DNA of 64,000 nucleotides, taken from assembly GCA_900142905.1 (NCBI GenBank), contig FSRV01000001.1, positions 1,054,001 to 1,118,000 on the forward strand. Direction: 5' to 3'. Below are positions 1 through 8,768 of this stretch, piece by piece (position 1 is the stretch's first letter; the number at the start of each line of letters is the position of its first letter). This DNA is from Burkholderia sp. GAS332 (lineage in GTDB: Bacteria; Pseudomonadota; Gammaproteobacteria; Burkholderiales; Burkholderiaceae). The translations under genes and the position numbers were made by a program. The notes beneath the pieces are model-generated. The model did no database searches and was not told the DNA's origin. It worked only from the letters and a program-made list of their open reading frames with translations.

Positions 1-166
1 CCGGGGCGCCGGACGAGGTGGTGCGGCGCGCGCGGCGGCCCGCGTATGAAGGGCCTTGCCGGCAAAAATGGGATAATGCGGATTCTCCGCTCCGCGTCTC
101 GTACACGCCGGGCGATTCGACTCTCCGGCCATCGTCAAACGCATGGCCACAATCGCGAGAAATACG

Positions 167-1090
167 ATGATCTACAGCATGACTGGCTATGCGAGCGCCA
201 CGCGCGAACTCGTCGCGGCCTCAGGCACCGGCGGCGTGAGCGTATCGGTCGAACTGCGCACCGTGAACTCGCGCTTTCTCGATCTGAACTTCCGGATGCC
301 GGAAGACGTGCGCGTCTGCGAACCGACGCTGCGCGAAATGCTGATGAACAAGCTCTCGCGCGGCAAGGTCGATATCCGTATCAACCTGCAACGCAGCGAA
401 CAGTCGGCTAACGCCGGCTCGCTCAGCCGCGATGCACTGACGCAACTGGCGCTGCTCGAACGCACGGTGTTGTCGACGTTCCCGGAAGCCGGGCGTCTGC
501 GCACTGGCGAAATTCTGCGCTGGCCGGGCGTGCTGGCCGAAAGCGGTGTCGCGCCGGACGTGCTGCGCGACGCGGTGCTCGCGTGTGGCAAGCAGGCGAT
601 TACCGATCTGATCGACGTGCGTGGCCGCGAAGGCGCGCAACTGGCGACGATGCTGCTCGCCAACGTCACCGAGATGGAAACGATCGTCACGAAGATCACG
701 CCGCTCGTGCCGGAACTGATCGCCAAGCATCAGCAGAAGATCGTCGAACGTCTGCAGGAAGCGCTCGGTATCGCCGCGCCCGATACGGCGACGACGACCG
801 TCTCGCGCGAAGAAATCAACGAACGGATTCGCCAGGAAGTGACGATGTACGGCATCCGCATCGACATCGCCGAAGAACTGTCGCGCCTCACGGCTCACCT
901 GAACGAAACGCGTCATGTGATCGAGAAGGGCGGCAAGGTCGGCAAGCGGCTCGACTTCATGATGCAGGAACTGAATCGCGAAGCGAACACGCTCGGCTCG
1001 AAGGCGGCCGCGAAGGAACTGGCCGATTCGTCGATGACCCTGAAGCTGCTCATCGAACAGATGCGCGAGCAAGTACAGAATCTGGAGTAA
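167..1090 (+). CDS. yicC: YicC/YloC family endoribonuclease
   Basis: Protein of 307 residues. It opens with the N-terminal signature MIYSMTGYAS shared by YicC/YloC proteins and ends with the conserved C-terminal block around GKRLDFMMQELNREANTLGSK. The family is known as stationary-phase-linked stress proteins with endoribonuclease activity. The ATG at 167 is preferred over the in-frame ATG at 143 because the family signature begins there. It lies 18 nt upstream of gmk on the same strand, a pairing seen in many proteobacteria, so cotranscription is likely. Family assignment is firm; the RNA targets here are unknown. Confidence 0.93.
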   Translation: MIYSMTGYASATRELVAASGTGGVSVSVELRTVNSRFLDLNFRMPEDVRVCEPTLREMLMNKLSRGKVDIRINLQRSEQSANAGSLSRDALTQLALLERTVLSTFPEAGRLRTGEILRWPGVLAESGVAPDVLRDAVLACGKQAITDLIDVRGREGAQLATMLLANVTEMETIVTKITPLVPELIAKHQQKIVERLQEALGIAAPDTATTTVSREEINERIRQEVTMYGIRIDIAEELSRLTAHLNETRHVIEKGGKVGKRLDFMMQELNREANTLGSKAAAKELADSSMTLKLLIEQMREQVQNLE

Positions 1091-1108
1091 GGCAGGAGCC
1101 TCGATAAT

Positions 1109-1789
1109 ATGACCGACCACACACGCGAAACCAGCGCACCGCGCAACCCCTACGCTGGTGCTTATCCCGGCAACCTGTTCATGGTGGTCGCGCCTTCGGG
1201 CGCGGGCAAGTCGACGCTCGTGAACGCGCTGCTCGCCGGCGACAACGCGATCCGTCTGTCGATTTCGTACACGACGCGCCCGCCCCGTCCGAAGGAGCAG
1301 GACGGCGAGCACTATCACTTCACGACGGTCGACGATTTCCTGACGCGTCACGCGGCCGGCGAGTATCTGGAAAGCGCCGAAGTGCACGGCAACTACTACG
1401 CGACTTCGCGTGTGTGGATCGAAGAGCAGATGAAGAGCGGCCACGACGTGCTGCTCGAAATCGACTGGCAGGGCGCGCAACAGGTGAAGAAGCAGTTTCA
1501 CAACGCGGTCGAAATTTTCATCTTGCCGCCGTCGCTGGATGCGCTCGAAGAGCGTTTGAAAAAGCGCGGCCAGGACGAACCGAACGTGATTACGCGCCGT
1601 CTGCTTGCAGCCGGCAGCGAGATGGCGCACGCGGCCGAAGCGGAGTACGTCGTGATCAATGACAACTTCGATCGCGCGCTCGGTGAACTGCGGTGCCTCG
1701 TGGCCGCGACGCGTTCGCGCTTCGCCTCGCAATACGCGCGCCACACGCAGCTTTTCGTGCAGCTCGGTATCCACCTGCCACACGCGTGA
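1109..1789 (+). CDS. gmk: Guanylate kinase
   Basis: This 226-residue protein phosphorylates GMP to GDP with ATP. A P-loop [14 protein letters not shown] segment ([12 protein letters not shown]) lies near residue 28, followed by the GMP-binding block [19 protein letters not shown] and the lid region with [10 protein letters not shown]. An AGGAG ribosome site lies about 10 nt before the ATG. The N-terminus carries roughly 18 extra residues before the usual start, as is common in Burkholderia homologues. The gene sits between yicC and rpoZ and supplies GDP, the precursor pool for the (p)ppGpp made by spoT downstream. Confidence 0.97.
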   Translation: MTDHTRETSAPRNPYAGAYPGNLFMVVAPSGAGKSTLVNALLAGDNAIRLSISYTTRPPRPKEQDGEHYHFTTVDDFLTRHAAGEYLESAEVHGNYYATSRVWIEEQMKSGHDVLLEIDWQGAQQVKKQFHNAVEIFILPPSLDALEERLKKRGQDEPNVITRRLLAAGSEMAHAAEAEYVVINDNFDRALGELRCLVAATRSRFASQYARHTQLFVQLGIHLPHA

Positions 1790-1849
1790 GCGCGGCGGTG
1801 TGTCGAGCACATAAGGTAGAATAAGCAACATACTGAGAAGGAACCCAAC

Positions 1850-2053
1850 ATGGCCCGCATTACCGTCGAAGACTGCCTCAAACAGATCCCGAACCGTTTC
1901 GAACTCGCGCTTGCCGCAACCTATCGCGCGCGTCAGCTCGCTCAAGGCCACACGCCGAAGATCGAAAGCCGCGACAAGCCCACCGTCGTCGCACTGCGCG
2001 AAATCGCAGCCGGCCAGGTTGGCGTCGAAATGCTGAAGAAGGTGCCGGTTTAA
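1850..2053 (+). CDS. rpoZ: RNA polymerase omega subunit
   Basis: Sixty-seven residues beginning [10 protein letters not shown], the family signature, with the conserved [14 protein letters not shown] and [11 protein letters not shown] segments. Omega chaperones the beta-prime subunit and forms part of one ppGpp-binding site on RNA polymerase. An AGAAGGAA ribosome site precedes the ATG. It lies 60 bp after gmk and about 110 bp before spoT, the standard beta-/gammaproteobacterial order. This places a ppGpp-responsive polymerase subunit next to the ppGpp enzyme. Confidence 0.97.
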
Positions 2054-2161
2054 GGCGCACTGTTCGGTTTTCGATTGCGAGCATTTGCCACACCTTTTTG
2101 CCACACCTAGTTGCATCAACGTGCAGACCGGCGTCCAACCCTAACCGCTACGGAGGCGAAA

Positions 2162-4516
2162 ATGAGTGCTACCCCGCCCACCGCCACGGAAGTGGAACAC
2201 GACGCTGACTCGCCCTCGTCTGCACGGAAGTACATCGACGCGGTCCTCGAACAGTCGTTTCGCCATCTGTTCGGGCCGACCGCCACGCCGGAGCAACCGC
2301 GCCGGCATGACGTCGTTTCGATCGCCAAGCTGACATCCGCCTTGTCCGGCTATTTGCCGCCGGAAGAGATCAAGGACATCAAGGCGGCGTTCCATTTCAG
2401 CGACGAAGCCCACCTCGGCCAGTATCGCCAGAGTGGCGAGCCCTACATCACGCATCCTGTCGCCGTCGCGGAAATCTGCGCGGGCTGGAATCTCGACAAC
2501 CAGTCGATCATGGCGGCGCTGCTGCATGATGTGATGGAAGATCAGGGCGTGACCAAAGCCGAACTCGCCGAGCGATTCGGTGCGAAGGTCGCGGAACTGG
2601 TCGATGGGTTGTCAAAGCTGGACAAGATGGAGTTTCGCAATCGCGAAGAGGCGCAAGCGGAAAATTTCCGCAAGATGCTGCTCGCGATGGCGCGCGACGT
2701 CCGCGTCATTCTGGTCAAGCTCGCCGACCGGCTGCACAACATGCGCACGCTGGGTGCGGTGCCGCATGAAAAGCGCCGCCGCGTGGCGCGCGAAACGCTG
2801 GACATCTACGCGCCGATCGCGCACCGGCTTGGCCTGAACAATACCTATCGCGAGCTGCAGGACCTGAGCTTCGCGAACTTCAACCCGCATCGCTACGCCA
2901 CGCTCGAGAAAGCCGTCAAGGCCGCGCGTGGCAACCGGCGTGAAGTGGTTGGCAAGATTCTGGAGTCGGTGCAGCGCGCGATTGCCGACGCGAAGCTCAA
3001 CGCCGAAGTCACCGGCCGCGAAAAAACCATCTTCAGTATCTACAAGAAGATGCGCGACAAGCAGTTGTCGTTCTCGCAGGTGCTCGACGTGTACGGCTTC
3101 CGTGTGGTGGTCGAAAGCGCGCTCGAGTGCTACACCTGCATCGGCGCGCTGCATGCGCTCTACAAGCCGGTGCCGGGCAAGTTCAAGGATTACATCGCGA
3201 TCCCGAAGGTGAACGGCTATCAGTCGCTGCACACCACGCTGGTCGGCCCGTTTGGTGCGCCGATCGAGTTCCAGGTGCGCACGCGCAAGATGCACGAGAT
3301 CGCCGAAGCGGGCGTCGCCGCGCACTGGCTGTACAAGAACGGCGGCGCGGATCTGAACGATGTGCAGAAACGCGCGCACCAGTGGCTCAAGTCGCTGCTC
3401 GACATTCAGAGCGAAGCGGGCGATTCGAGCGAATTCCTGGAGCACGTCAAGATCGACCTGTTCCCGGACGCAGTCTACGTGTTTACGCCGAAGTCGAAGA
3501 TCATGGCGCTGCCGCGCGGCGCCACCGCCCTCGACTTCGCGTATTCGATCCACAGCGACCTGGGCAACCAGTGCGTCGCAGTCAAGATCAACAACGAACT
3601 GCTGCCGCTGCGTACCGAGCTGAAGAGCGGCGACATTGTTGAGGTGATCACGGCGCCGTATTCGAAGCCGAATCCGGCGTGGCTGGGTTTCGTGCGCACC
3701 GGCAAGGCGCGCTCGGCGATCCGCCACTATTTGAAGACGATGCGCCTGAACGAGTCTGTCCAGCTCGGCGAGCGTCTCGTCGACCAGGCGCTGAAGGGCT
3801 ACGGGCTGGCGCTGTCGGACGTGACGCCGGAAGCCTGGGAAAAGCTCGTGCAGTGGACGGGCAATAAGAACCGTCAGGAAATTTTTGCGGATATCGGTCT
3901 TGGCCGGCGTGTCGCCGCGGTCATGGCCAAGCGTATCGAAGTGCTGATGAGCGGCCGCGATGCCGACGACGACGGTTCGCGCGACGGCAACGCGCCGCAT
4001 GCGCCGCCGGTCGTCATCACCGGCACCGAAGGCATGTCGGTGCAGTTGTCCGCGTGCTGCCGTCCGATTCCGGGCGACGACATCATGGGCTACATCGGCA
4101 TTGGCCTTGGCATGGCCATTCACACCACGGATTGCCGCGTCGCGCAGCGTATCCACAAGCGCGATCCGGGCCGCTGGATCGACGTGGCGTGGGCGCCGCA
4201 ACCGGGGCGTCTGTTCGACGTCGCGGTGAAGGTGCTGGTCAAGAACACCAAGGGCGTATTCGCCCGCGTGGCTGCCGACATCACGTCGGCGGATGCGAAC
4301 ATCGTCCACATCGCGATGGACGAAGACCTGTCGCAGGAATCCACGGTGCTGCGCTTCGTGATCCAGGTGAGCGATCGGGTCCATCTCGCCAACGTCATGC
4401 GCCGCGTGCGTACGAATCCGGACGTGATGCGTATTGCGCGCGAGCGGCCGAGCGAGGAAGGGCATCATCGTCACGACGGCGGGATGCGGATCGACCGCGA
4501 ACGGGCGGATTACTGA
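2162..4516 (+). CDS. spoT: Bifunctional (p)ppGpp synthetase/hydrolase (SpoT/Rel type)
   Basis: A 784-residue RelA/SpoT-homologue. The HD hydrolase motif HDVMED is intact (His122-Asp123), so the hydrolase should be active, which argues for SpoT/Rel rather than RelA. The synthetase domain follows (YGFRVVV near residue 309, PKVNGYQSLHTT near 350). A TGS domain comes next (VYVFTPKSKIMALPRGATALDFAY) and a C-terminal ACT domain closes the protein (FAR VAADITSADANI region). The ATG at 2162 has a GGAGG ribosome site nine bases upstream; an upstream GTG in frame lacks one. It makes and degrades the stringent-response alarmone. Confidence 0.96.
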   Translation: MSATPPTATEVEHDADSPSSARKYIDAVLEQSFRHLFGPTATPEQPRRHDVVSIAKLTSALSGYLPPEEIKDIKAAFHFSDEAHLGQYRQSGEPYITHPVAVAEICAGWNLDNQSIMAALLHDVMEDQGVTKAELAERFGAKVAELVDGLSKLDKMEFRNREEAQAENFRKMLLAMARDVRVILVKLADRLHNMRTLGAVPHEKRRRVARETLDIYAPIAHRLGLNNTYRELQDLSFANFNPHRYATLEKAVKAARGNRREVVGKILESVQRAIADAKLNAEVTGREKTIFSIYKKMRDKQLSFSQVLDVYGFRVVVESALECYTCIGALHALYKPVPGKFKDYIAIPKVNGYQSLHTTLVGPFGAPIEFQVRTRKMHEIAEAGVAAHWLYKNGGADLNDVQKRAHQWLKSLLDIQSEAGDSSEFLEHVKIDLFPDAVYVFTPKSKIMALPRGATALDFAYSIHSDLGNQCVAVKINNELLPLRTELKSGDIVEVITAPYSKPNPAWLGFVRTGKARSAIRHYLKTMRLNESVQLGERLVDQALKGYGLALSDVTPEAWEKLVQWTGNKNRQEIFADIGLGRRVAAVMAKRIEVLMSGRDADDDGSRDGNAPHAPPVVITGTEGMSVQLSACCRPIPGDDIMGYIGIGLGMAIHTTDCRVAQRIHKRDPGRWIDVAWAPQPGRLFDVAVKVLVKNTKGVFARVAADITSADANIVHIAMDEDLSQESTVLRFVIQVSDRVHLANVMRRVRTNPDVMRIARERPSEEGHHRHDGGMRIDRERADY

Positions 4517-4632
4517 TCTGAGGCTGGCTGAGGCCTGCTCGACGAGAACGTCTGGTCGCCTCAGGCGGCCCTCGTTCGAATCTGAGCGCACCTGCGCCAG
4601 TGAGTCTCACTGGAACGTCAGGGAGAACGCTT

Positions 4633-5121
4633 ATGAAAGTAGCTGACCTCACCGGCTTGGCGCTCGACTACTGGGTCGCCCGCAGCCTGCACGACTTCGT
4701 GCGCGAAATCTTCTTTACCGACAGCGGCGAAACCGTCTCGATCCGCGGCATCGACCGCGGCCGCCCATGGGATGGCCGTTTCACGCCGTCCACATCATGG
4801 GAAGCGGCGTCTGCGGTGCTGGAACGCGCGCAGCGGCTGGAGGTGCGTGAACGGACCGTTCATGGCGCGGCACATTGCGTCGCCGAGTTCGAAGGCGGCC
4901 ATCGAACCGTGGAAGGGCGGGGCGACTCGTTGCGGGTCGCGTTGCTGCGGGCGTTTGTCGAAAGCCGTTTCGGCGATAGCGTGGACGAGGTGTTGTGGCA
5001 GGCGCAGTCTGTGACTGGTCCGCGAGCGGCGCTGATCGGCGAGGAAACGGAAGACGATTCGTTTGAGGATGTGCCGAGTCCCGACGGACAGATCGGCGAT
5101 ATTCAGTCGATACCGCGATAG
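4633..5121 (+). CDS. NinX-like DUF2591 family protein
   Basis: A 162-residue protein starting MKVADLTGLALDYWVAR, which matches the opening of phage NinX/DUF2591 proteins (ALDYWVA signature). The ATG at 4633 has GGGAGAA upstream. DUF2591 proteins occur in lambdoid phages and are also scattered on Burkholderia chromosomes without a prophage; their function is unknown. It lies about 115 bp after spoT and about 100 bp before tRNA genes, so a decayed phage origin is possible. No integrase or attachment repeat is visible nearby. Confidence 0.72.
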   Translation: MKVADLTGLALDYWVARSLHDFVREIFFTDSGETVSIRGIDRGRPWDGRFTPSTSWEAASAVLERAQRLEVRERTVHGAAHCVAEFEGGHRTVEGRGDSLRVALLRAFVESRFGDSVDEVLWQAQSVTGPRAALIGEETEDDSFEDVPSPDGQIGDIQSIPR

Positions 5122-5185
5122 CAGCGGTGACGCCGCCAAGGCCTACGGGCCTAGCGGGGCGGACCGGATGAAGCAGAACCGGCCA

Positions 5186-5221
5186 CGCAAAAACAAAGGG
5201 CCTTCCGATTGGAAGGCCCTT
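5186..5221 (-). terminator. Rho-independent terminator of the downstream tRNA-Arg
   Basis: Eleven-base-pair stem (AAGGGCCTTCC / GGAAGGCCCTT) with a 4-nt loop. On the minus strand it is followed by a T-rich run (TTTGTTTTTG). It begins 6 nt after the 3' end of the tRNA-Arg at 5228-5304. Confidence 0.88.
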
Positions 5222-5227
5222 CATAGG

Positions 5228-5304
5228 TGGTGCGGCTGGCAGGATTCGAACCCACGACCCCTTGGTTCGTAGCCAAGTACTCTATCCAACTGAGCTACAG
5301 CCGC
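5228..5304 (-). tRNA. tRNA-Arg (anticodon ACG), copy 1
   Basis: 77 nt including an encoded CCA. The acceptor stem is GCGGCTG/CAGCCGC. The D-arm contains AGCTCAGTTGGATAGAG, the anticodon loop is CTACGAA (anticodon ACG), and the T-arm is GGTTCGAATCC. The body is identical to copy 2 at 5405-5481. Confidence 0.97.
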
Positions 5305-5364
5305 ACGCTAAACAGGTGACGCTAATTTCAATGATACCGCGATGAAATTTGTGTAAAACCGGGG

Positions 5365-5396
5365 TAAAACATAGGGCCTCCCCGGAGGGAGGCCCT
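5365..5396 (-). terminator. Rho-independent terminator between the tRNA-Arg copies
   Basis: Ten-base-pair stem AGGGCCTCCC/GGGAGGCCCT with loop CGGA, followed on the minus strand by ATGTTTTA. It ends the transcript of tRNA-Arg copy 2, so copy 1 probably has its own promoter. Confidence 0.8.
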
Positions 5397-5404
5397 CGAA
5401 TAAG

Positions 5405-5481
5405 TGGTGCGGCTGGCAGGATTCGAACCCACGACCCCTTGGTTCGTAGCCAAGTACTCTATCCAACTGAGCTACAGCCGC
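5405..5481 (-). tRNA. tRNA-Arg (anticodon ACG), copy 2
   Basis: 77 nt with encoded CCA and the same sequence as copy 1 across the mature tRNA, with anticodon ACG. A perfect minus-strand -10 hexamer TATAAT lies at 5495-5500, placed correctly for a start a few bases before the tRNA 5' end. The -35 match is poor. Confidence 0.97.
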
Positions 5482-5601
5482 ACGCAGAAACGAGATTATA
5501 GCAAAGGTTTTCAAAAAGGGAAGCATGTAACTGCGATTTGTCTCATTGCCCTGATCGTGTACCCTTGATAGGCAGTCGCTTGCTGCAGTTACTGGACCAT
5601 C

Positions 5602-6171
5602 ATGAACAAGGCCTTTGTTAAAGAGTCGAGTGAAGAGAATGACGACGATCTCGACGTCGCCCAGCCCGAAATCCCACCGGGTACGAAAAACTACATCACG
5701 CCTGCCGGATACCGGCGTATGCGCGATGAGTTGCTGCATCTGATCGATGTCGAGCGGCCGGAGGTGGTCAAACTGGTCTCATGGGCGGCCTCGAACGGCG
5801 ACCGCTCGGAAAACGGTGACTACATCTACGGTAAGCGCCGTCTGCGAGAAATCGACCGGCGGATCCGCTTTCTGACCAAGCGCCTCGACATCGCCGAGGT
5901 GGTCGATAGCAGCAAACAGGAAAACGTCGATCAGGTTTTCTTCGGCGCGACCGTCGAGTACGCGACGGAAGACGGGGAAGTGCATACCCTGACGGTCGTC
6001 GGTGTCGATGAGGTCGATCTGGACGTTGGTCACGTGAGCTGGATCTCGCCGATCGCGCGGGCGCTGCTCAAGGCGAAAATCGGCGATACGGTGACTTTGT
6101 ACACACCGGCCGGCCCGCAGCCGATAGATATTCTGGACGTCAAATATCCGCTGCCGGAAACCGATGGCTAA
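5602..6171 (+). CDS. greB: Transcription elongation factor GreB
   Basis: A 189-residue protein. After an acidic 30-residue N-terminal tail it shows the GreA/GreB coiled-coil start YITPAGYRRMRDEL and the tip region SNGDRSENGDYIYGKRRLREIDRR. The last motif is typical of GreB (YIYGK) rather than GreA. A C-terminal FKBP-like domain follows. It stimulates the intrinsic RNA-cleavage activity of backtracked RNA polymerase. It is transcribed divergently from the tRNA-Arg pair. Confidence 0.94.
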   Translation: MNKAFVKESSEENDDDLDVAQPEIPPGTKNYITPAGYRRMRDELLHLIDVERPEVVKLVSWAASNGDRSENGDYIYGKRRLREIDRRIRFLTKRLDIAEVVDSSKQENVDQVFFGATVEYATEDGEVHTLTVVGVDEVDLDVGHVSWISPIARALLKAKIGDTVTLYTPAGPQPIDILDVKYPLPETDG

Positions 6172-6343
6172 GCCAATGCATTAGCGCGTCGGAAGAGACG
6201 GCGAGGGCGCCCGCCTCAGGCTGTTTCGACGCAATCGCTTGCGCGGGGATCGAAACGTCGCGCGTGGCGGCGTCGGCCAGCAGGGCATCAACCTGGTCCA
6301 GCAGGCCGTCTCCCCTCTGCAAAGCGTGCTTTCGGTGCGGCAT

Positions 6344-6368
6344 AAAAAAAGGCGCCGCGAACGGCGCC
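6344..6368 (-). terminator. Terminator of the porin gene
   Basis: Stem GGCGCCG/CGGCGCC with loop CGAA, followed on the minus strand by seven T residues. It lies 32 bp past the porin stop codon. Confidence 0.9.
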
Positions 6369-6399
6369 TTCGATACTGCAGGTGTTGTTGCCAACTGCT

Positions 6400-7548
6400 T
6401 TAGAAGCGGTGACGCAGACCAGCGGTCACAGCGACTTGCTTGTTGTTGTTCGAAGCGCTCAGCCCGTTGATGTCGGCATCGACGATGGCGTTTTGGTTGG
6501 CTTGCTGGTATTCGCCTTGCAGGTACACGTCCGTACGCTTGGACAGCGCATACGCCGTTTGCAAGTTGAACTGGTTCCAGTGCGGACGCGTACCCGCCAG
6601 GCTTGCGCGCGTGTACGTGTACGAACCGGCGATGCTCACTGCCGGCGTCAGCGCGTAGCGAGCGTTAGCTTCGAAGTTCTGGAAGTGGGCACTGCTGGGG
6701 TTGGCGAATCCGATGCCAGCCGATTGACCCGACGCGCCCGCGCCGATGCCAGCCAGACTCGACAGATTCGTTTGCGAGTACACGAGGCCGACCGTTGCCG
6801 GGCCGAACGCATAGTTAGCACCTGCGCCCCACGTTTGCTGGCGCCCAGCGAAGAACGTGTTGTCGCTCGACACCGCACCGCCCGAATTGAACGCCGCAGC
6901 CGCGCCGGTTGCGCCGTTGCTGTTCAGTTGCAGGTAAGCGGCAGCGAGGTTCAGGCCGCCCCAGTTATACGATGCGCCCGCGCTGTAAGCACGGTTGTTG
7001 GCGAAGCCGTCAGCCTGGTTCGAGAAGCCGTACAGAGCGCCGAACTTGAAGCCGCCGTAGTTCACGCTCTGATACTTGACCGAGTTGTTGACGCGGAACG
7101 AGTTGTTCAGGTTGTCGTTATCGAACGGGTGCGCGAACTGCGTGCCGCCGTATTGCGTGCCGGTGAGTGCCAGCGGGCCCACGTAGTCGACCATGCTGTC
7201 ATATTGACGGCCGAGGGTCACGGCGCCGAACTGGTCGCTCGTCAGACCGACGAATGCTTGACGGCCAAATTCACGGCCGCCTTGTTTCAGCGTGCCGTCA
7301 TTGATGCCGAAGCCGTTTTCCAACGTGAAGATAGCCTTGAGACCGCCGCCCAGGTCCTCAGAACCACGCAGGCCCCAACGGCTGCCGTTCACCGAACCGC
7401 TCGTTTCTTGCCAGTTGCTGTGACCGTGCTGGTTATTCGTATAGGTGATGCCGGCATCGATCAAGCCATACAGCGTGACGCTGCTCTGGGCATGTGCTGC
7501 CGTTGCAAAAACGCCCGTGAGGGCCGCGACCATGAGTGTCTTTTTCAT
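6400..7548 (-). CDS. Gram-negative trimeric porin (OmpC/Opc family)
   Basis: A 382-residue outer-membrane porin. It has a classical signal peptide (MKKTLMVAALTGVFATAAHA, cleaved before QSS) and then the betaproteobacterial porin start SSVTLYGLIDAGI. Alternating beta-strands and the C-terminal VTAGLRHRF ending with terminal Phe are typical of barrel assembly signals. The start at 7548 is preceded by CGGAG. A clear terminator follows. It probably allows passive diffusion of small hydrophilic or anionic solutes; substrate preference cannot be read from sequence. Confidence 0.95.
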   Translation of the reverse strand: MKKTLMVAALTGVFATAAHAQSSVTLYGLIDAGITYTNNQHGHSNWQETSGSVNGSRWGLRGSEDLGGGLKAIFTLENGFGINDGTLKQGGREFGRQAFVGLTSDQFGAVTLGRQYDSMVDYVGPLALTGTQYGGTQFAHPFDNDNLNNSFRVNNSVKYQSVNYGGFKFGALYGFSNQADGFANNRAYSAGASYNWGGLNLAAAYLQLNSNGATGAAAAFNSGGAVSSDNTFFAGRQQTWGAGANYAFGPATVGLVYSQTNLSSLAGIGAGASGQSAGIGFANPSSAHFQNFEANARYALTPAVSIAGSYTYTRASLAGTRPHWNQFNLQTAYALSKRTDVYLQGEYQQANQNAIVDADINGLSASNNNKQVAVTAGLRHRF

Positions 7549-7963
7549 CTTGTAACTCCGAGAGCAAGAGTGGGTATTGAACCCAGGCTTAAGGAGACCT
7601 TCACGCGGGCGCTGCGAGAGGCGAAAGCCGCATGAGAAGCGCGCTGTACTCCAAACGCGCCGGTTTCCGATTAGGCAGAGTGTAGATAGGCGCTCAAGAA
7701 GCGGGCATTCCGATTTGCGCAATAAAGTATTACTGGATATGAAACGATGGGCGAATGCCGCCCAAGCCTTGCGGATAAAGGCTTGCAGCGTTATTGAGGG
7801 GGGATGAAAAGCGAATCAGTCGAATCGCGTTGCTCATTTGCTACAGTAATCGATGCAAAAAAACAACGCGATAAATCGTAAAAAATGATTGTTGTCGCAA
7901 TAGCAACAGATGATTGTTGATTATGCGAATAATCGATTTCGTCTAAGCCGCTATACTGAAATC
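7549..7963. promoter_or_regulatory. Intergenic control region between porin and sRNA candidate
   Basis: No credible coding frame across about 415 bp, and the sequence is clearly more AT-rich than its surroundings after 7820. It must hold the porin promoter (minus). Toward the sRNA candidate it contains two direct copies of ATGATTGTTG at 7885-7894 and 7910-7919, 25 bp apart start to start. These lie about 79 and 54 bp upstream of the predicted RNA start, a position suited to an activator. A TATACT -10 lies at 7952-7957. Confidence 0.5.
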
Positions 7964-8047
7964 TCTGCTTTCCGAAGCAGACTTTTTCGTTGACGAAAAA
8001 GATCTCCAAACCTTTGTCGGCGCGACTTCCCAGTCGCGCTTTTTTTT
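7964..8047 (+). ncRNA. Candidate small regulatory RNA of about 84 nt
   Basis: Three consecutive perfect hairpins without a coding frame. Hairpin 1 is TCTGCTT/AAGCAGA with loop TCCG at 7964-7981. Hairpin 2 is CTTTTTCG/CGAAAAAG with loop TTGA at 7982-8001. Hairpin 3 is GCGCGACT/AGTCGCGC with loop TCCC at 8020-8039, followed by eight T. A single-stranded stretch at 8002-8019 could pair with targets. The TATACT -10 at 7952-7957 puts the start at about 7964, exactly at the first stem. No -35 match is obvious. The final hairpin alone could be read as a stray terminator, but no upstream gene on this strand needs it. Confidence 0.62.
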
Positions 8048-8077
8048 GCCTTCCGGTTGCGGATTCGCGGACGTCAG

Positions 8078-8326
8078 TCAGTGCGCCGGCGCAGCACCCT
8101 CCACGTCGCTCCAATCGGTGGCCACCGAGACGCTCCAGTCTTCCATCACATAGCGCCGCGCGTCCATGGGGGACGACAGCAGGTTTTGCCAGTGATCCCC
8201 GTGCCACATGGGATCGAACTCGAAGGCAGAAGGTAACGCGGCGACGGGTCCGGATTGACCGGCAACTGTCTTTACTTGCGATTGGGCGAGCCAGGTGATG
8301 AGGCGGCGGAATTGATTGAACAGCAT
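8078..8326 (-). CDS. Small hypothetical protein, 82 aa
   Basis: An 82-residue ORF with a strong AGGAGA ribosome site five bases before its ATG. No signal peptide or membrane segment. The N-terminal part is basic and the C-terminal half acidic and Trp-rich (WHGDHWQNLL, MEDWSVSVATDW). I do not recognise a family. It runs convergently to the sRNA candidate and stops 30 bp past that RNA's terminator. The ribosome site and amphipathic composition support a real gene. Confidence 0.6.
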   Translation of the reverse strand: MLFNQFRRLITWLAQSQVKTVAGQSGPVAALPSAFEFDPMWHGDHWQNLLSSPMDARRYVMEDWSVSVATDWSDVEGAAPAH

Positions 8327-8603
8327 GGCGATCTCCTGACGCGCATGATTTCTCGCTATTGATTTCCATCATGCTGCCATGAGTGCAGCGCAACAACTCG
8401 GACAAACACTTACTAAATACATGTCTTGTTACATATTCTCACCGGCATGCTGAAATTTTTCCCGATATTGATCGTGCCCGGTATTGAATGAGTAATATTG
8501 ACGCGGGGAATTATTCGGTTTCTGCTGAATACGCTTCCGTGATCCCTGATTCATCTGGCATTGATTTATCGCGCTGCGTGCTAAGGGCATATGAAAAATT
8601 CGC

Positions 8604-8633
8604 TTGACGGTGATTCTTCGTTCCCCGTATAAC
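8604..8633 (+). promoter_or_regulatory. Promoter of the cold-shock gene
   Basis: -35 TTGACG (8604-8609), 18-bp spacer, -10 TATAAC (8628-8633). A start near 8640 leaves an untranslated leader of about 130 nt before the ATG at 8769. Long leaders are a hallmark of cold-inducible csp genes. Confidence 0.68.
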
Positions 8634-8768
8634 GGCAATGCTGAATTTCAATCGCCAGATCTGGGAGCGCATGGGCCTTCAAAAATGCTCGATCACAGAT
8701 GAAGTGGCCATGAGATACAGTTTGAGGGCAATGCCCGAATTTGATAAATCCTCGAGGGAAACTGGAAT

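Noticed and set aside
221..2119. Long minus-strand open frame of 632 codons opposite yicC, gmk and rpoZ
   Set aside because: Antisense shadow created by high-GC codon bias; it spans three well-identified genes and has no family motif.
2612..4591. 659-codon minus-strand frame opposite spoT
   Set aside because: Shadow of spoT; composition is Arg/His/Asp-rich as expected for an antisense frame.
4633..5500. Prophage or genomic-island boundary at the tRNA-Arg genes
   Set aside because: A NinX-like gene next to tRNAs raised the idea, but there is no integrase, no partial tRNA repeat other than the two full genes, and the flanks are conserved core genes.
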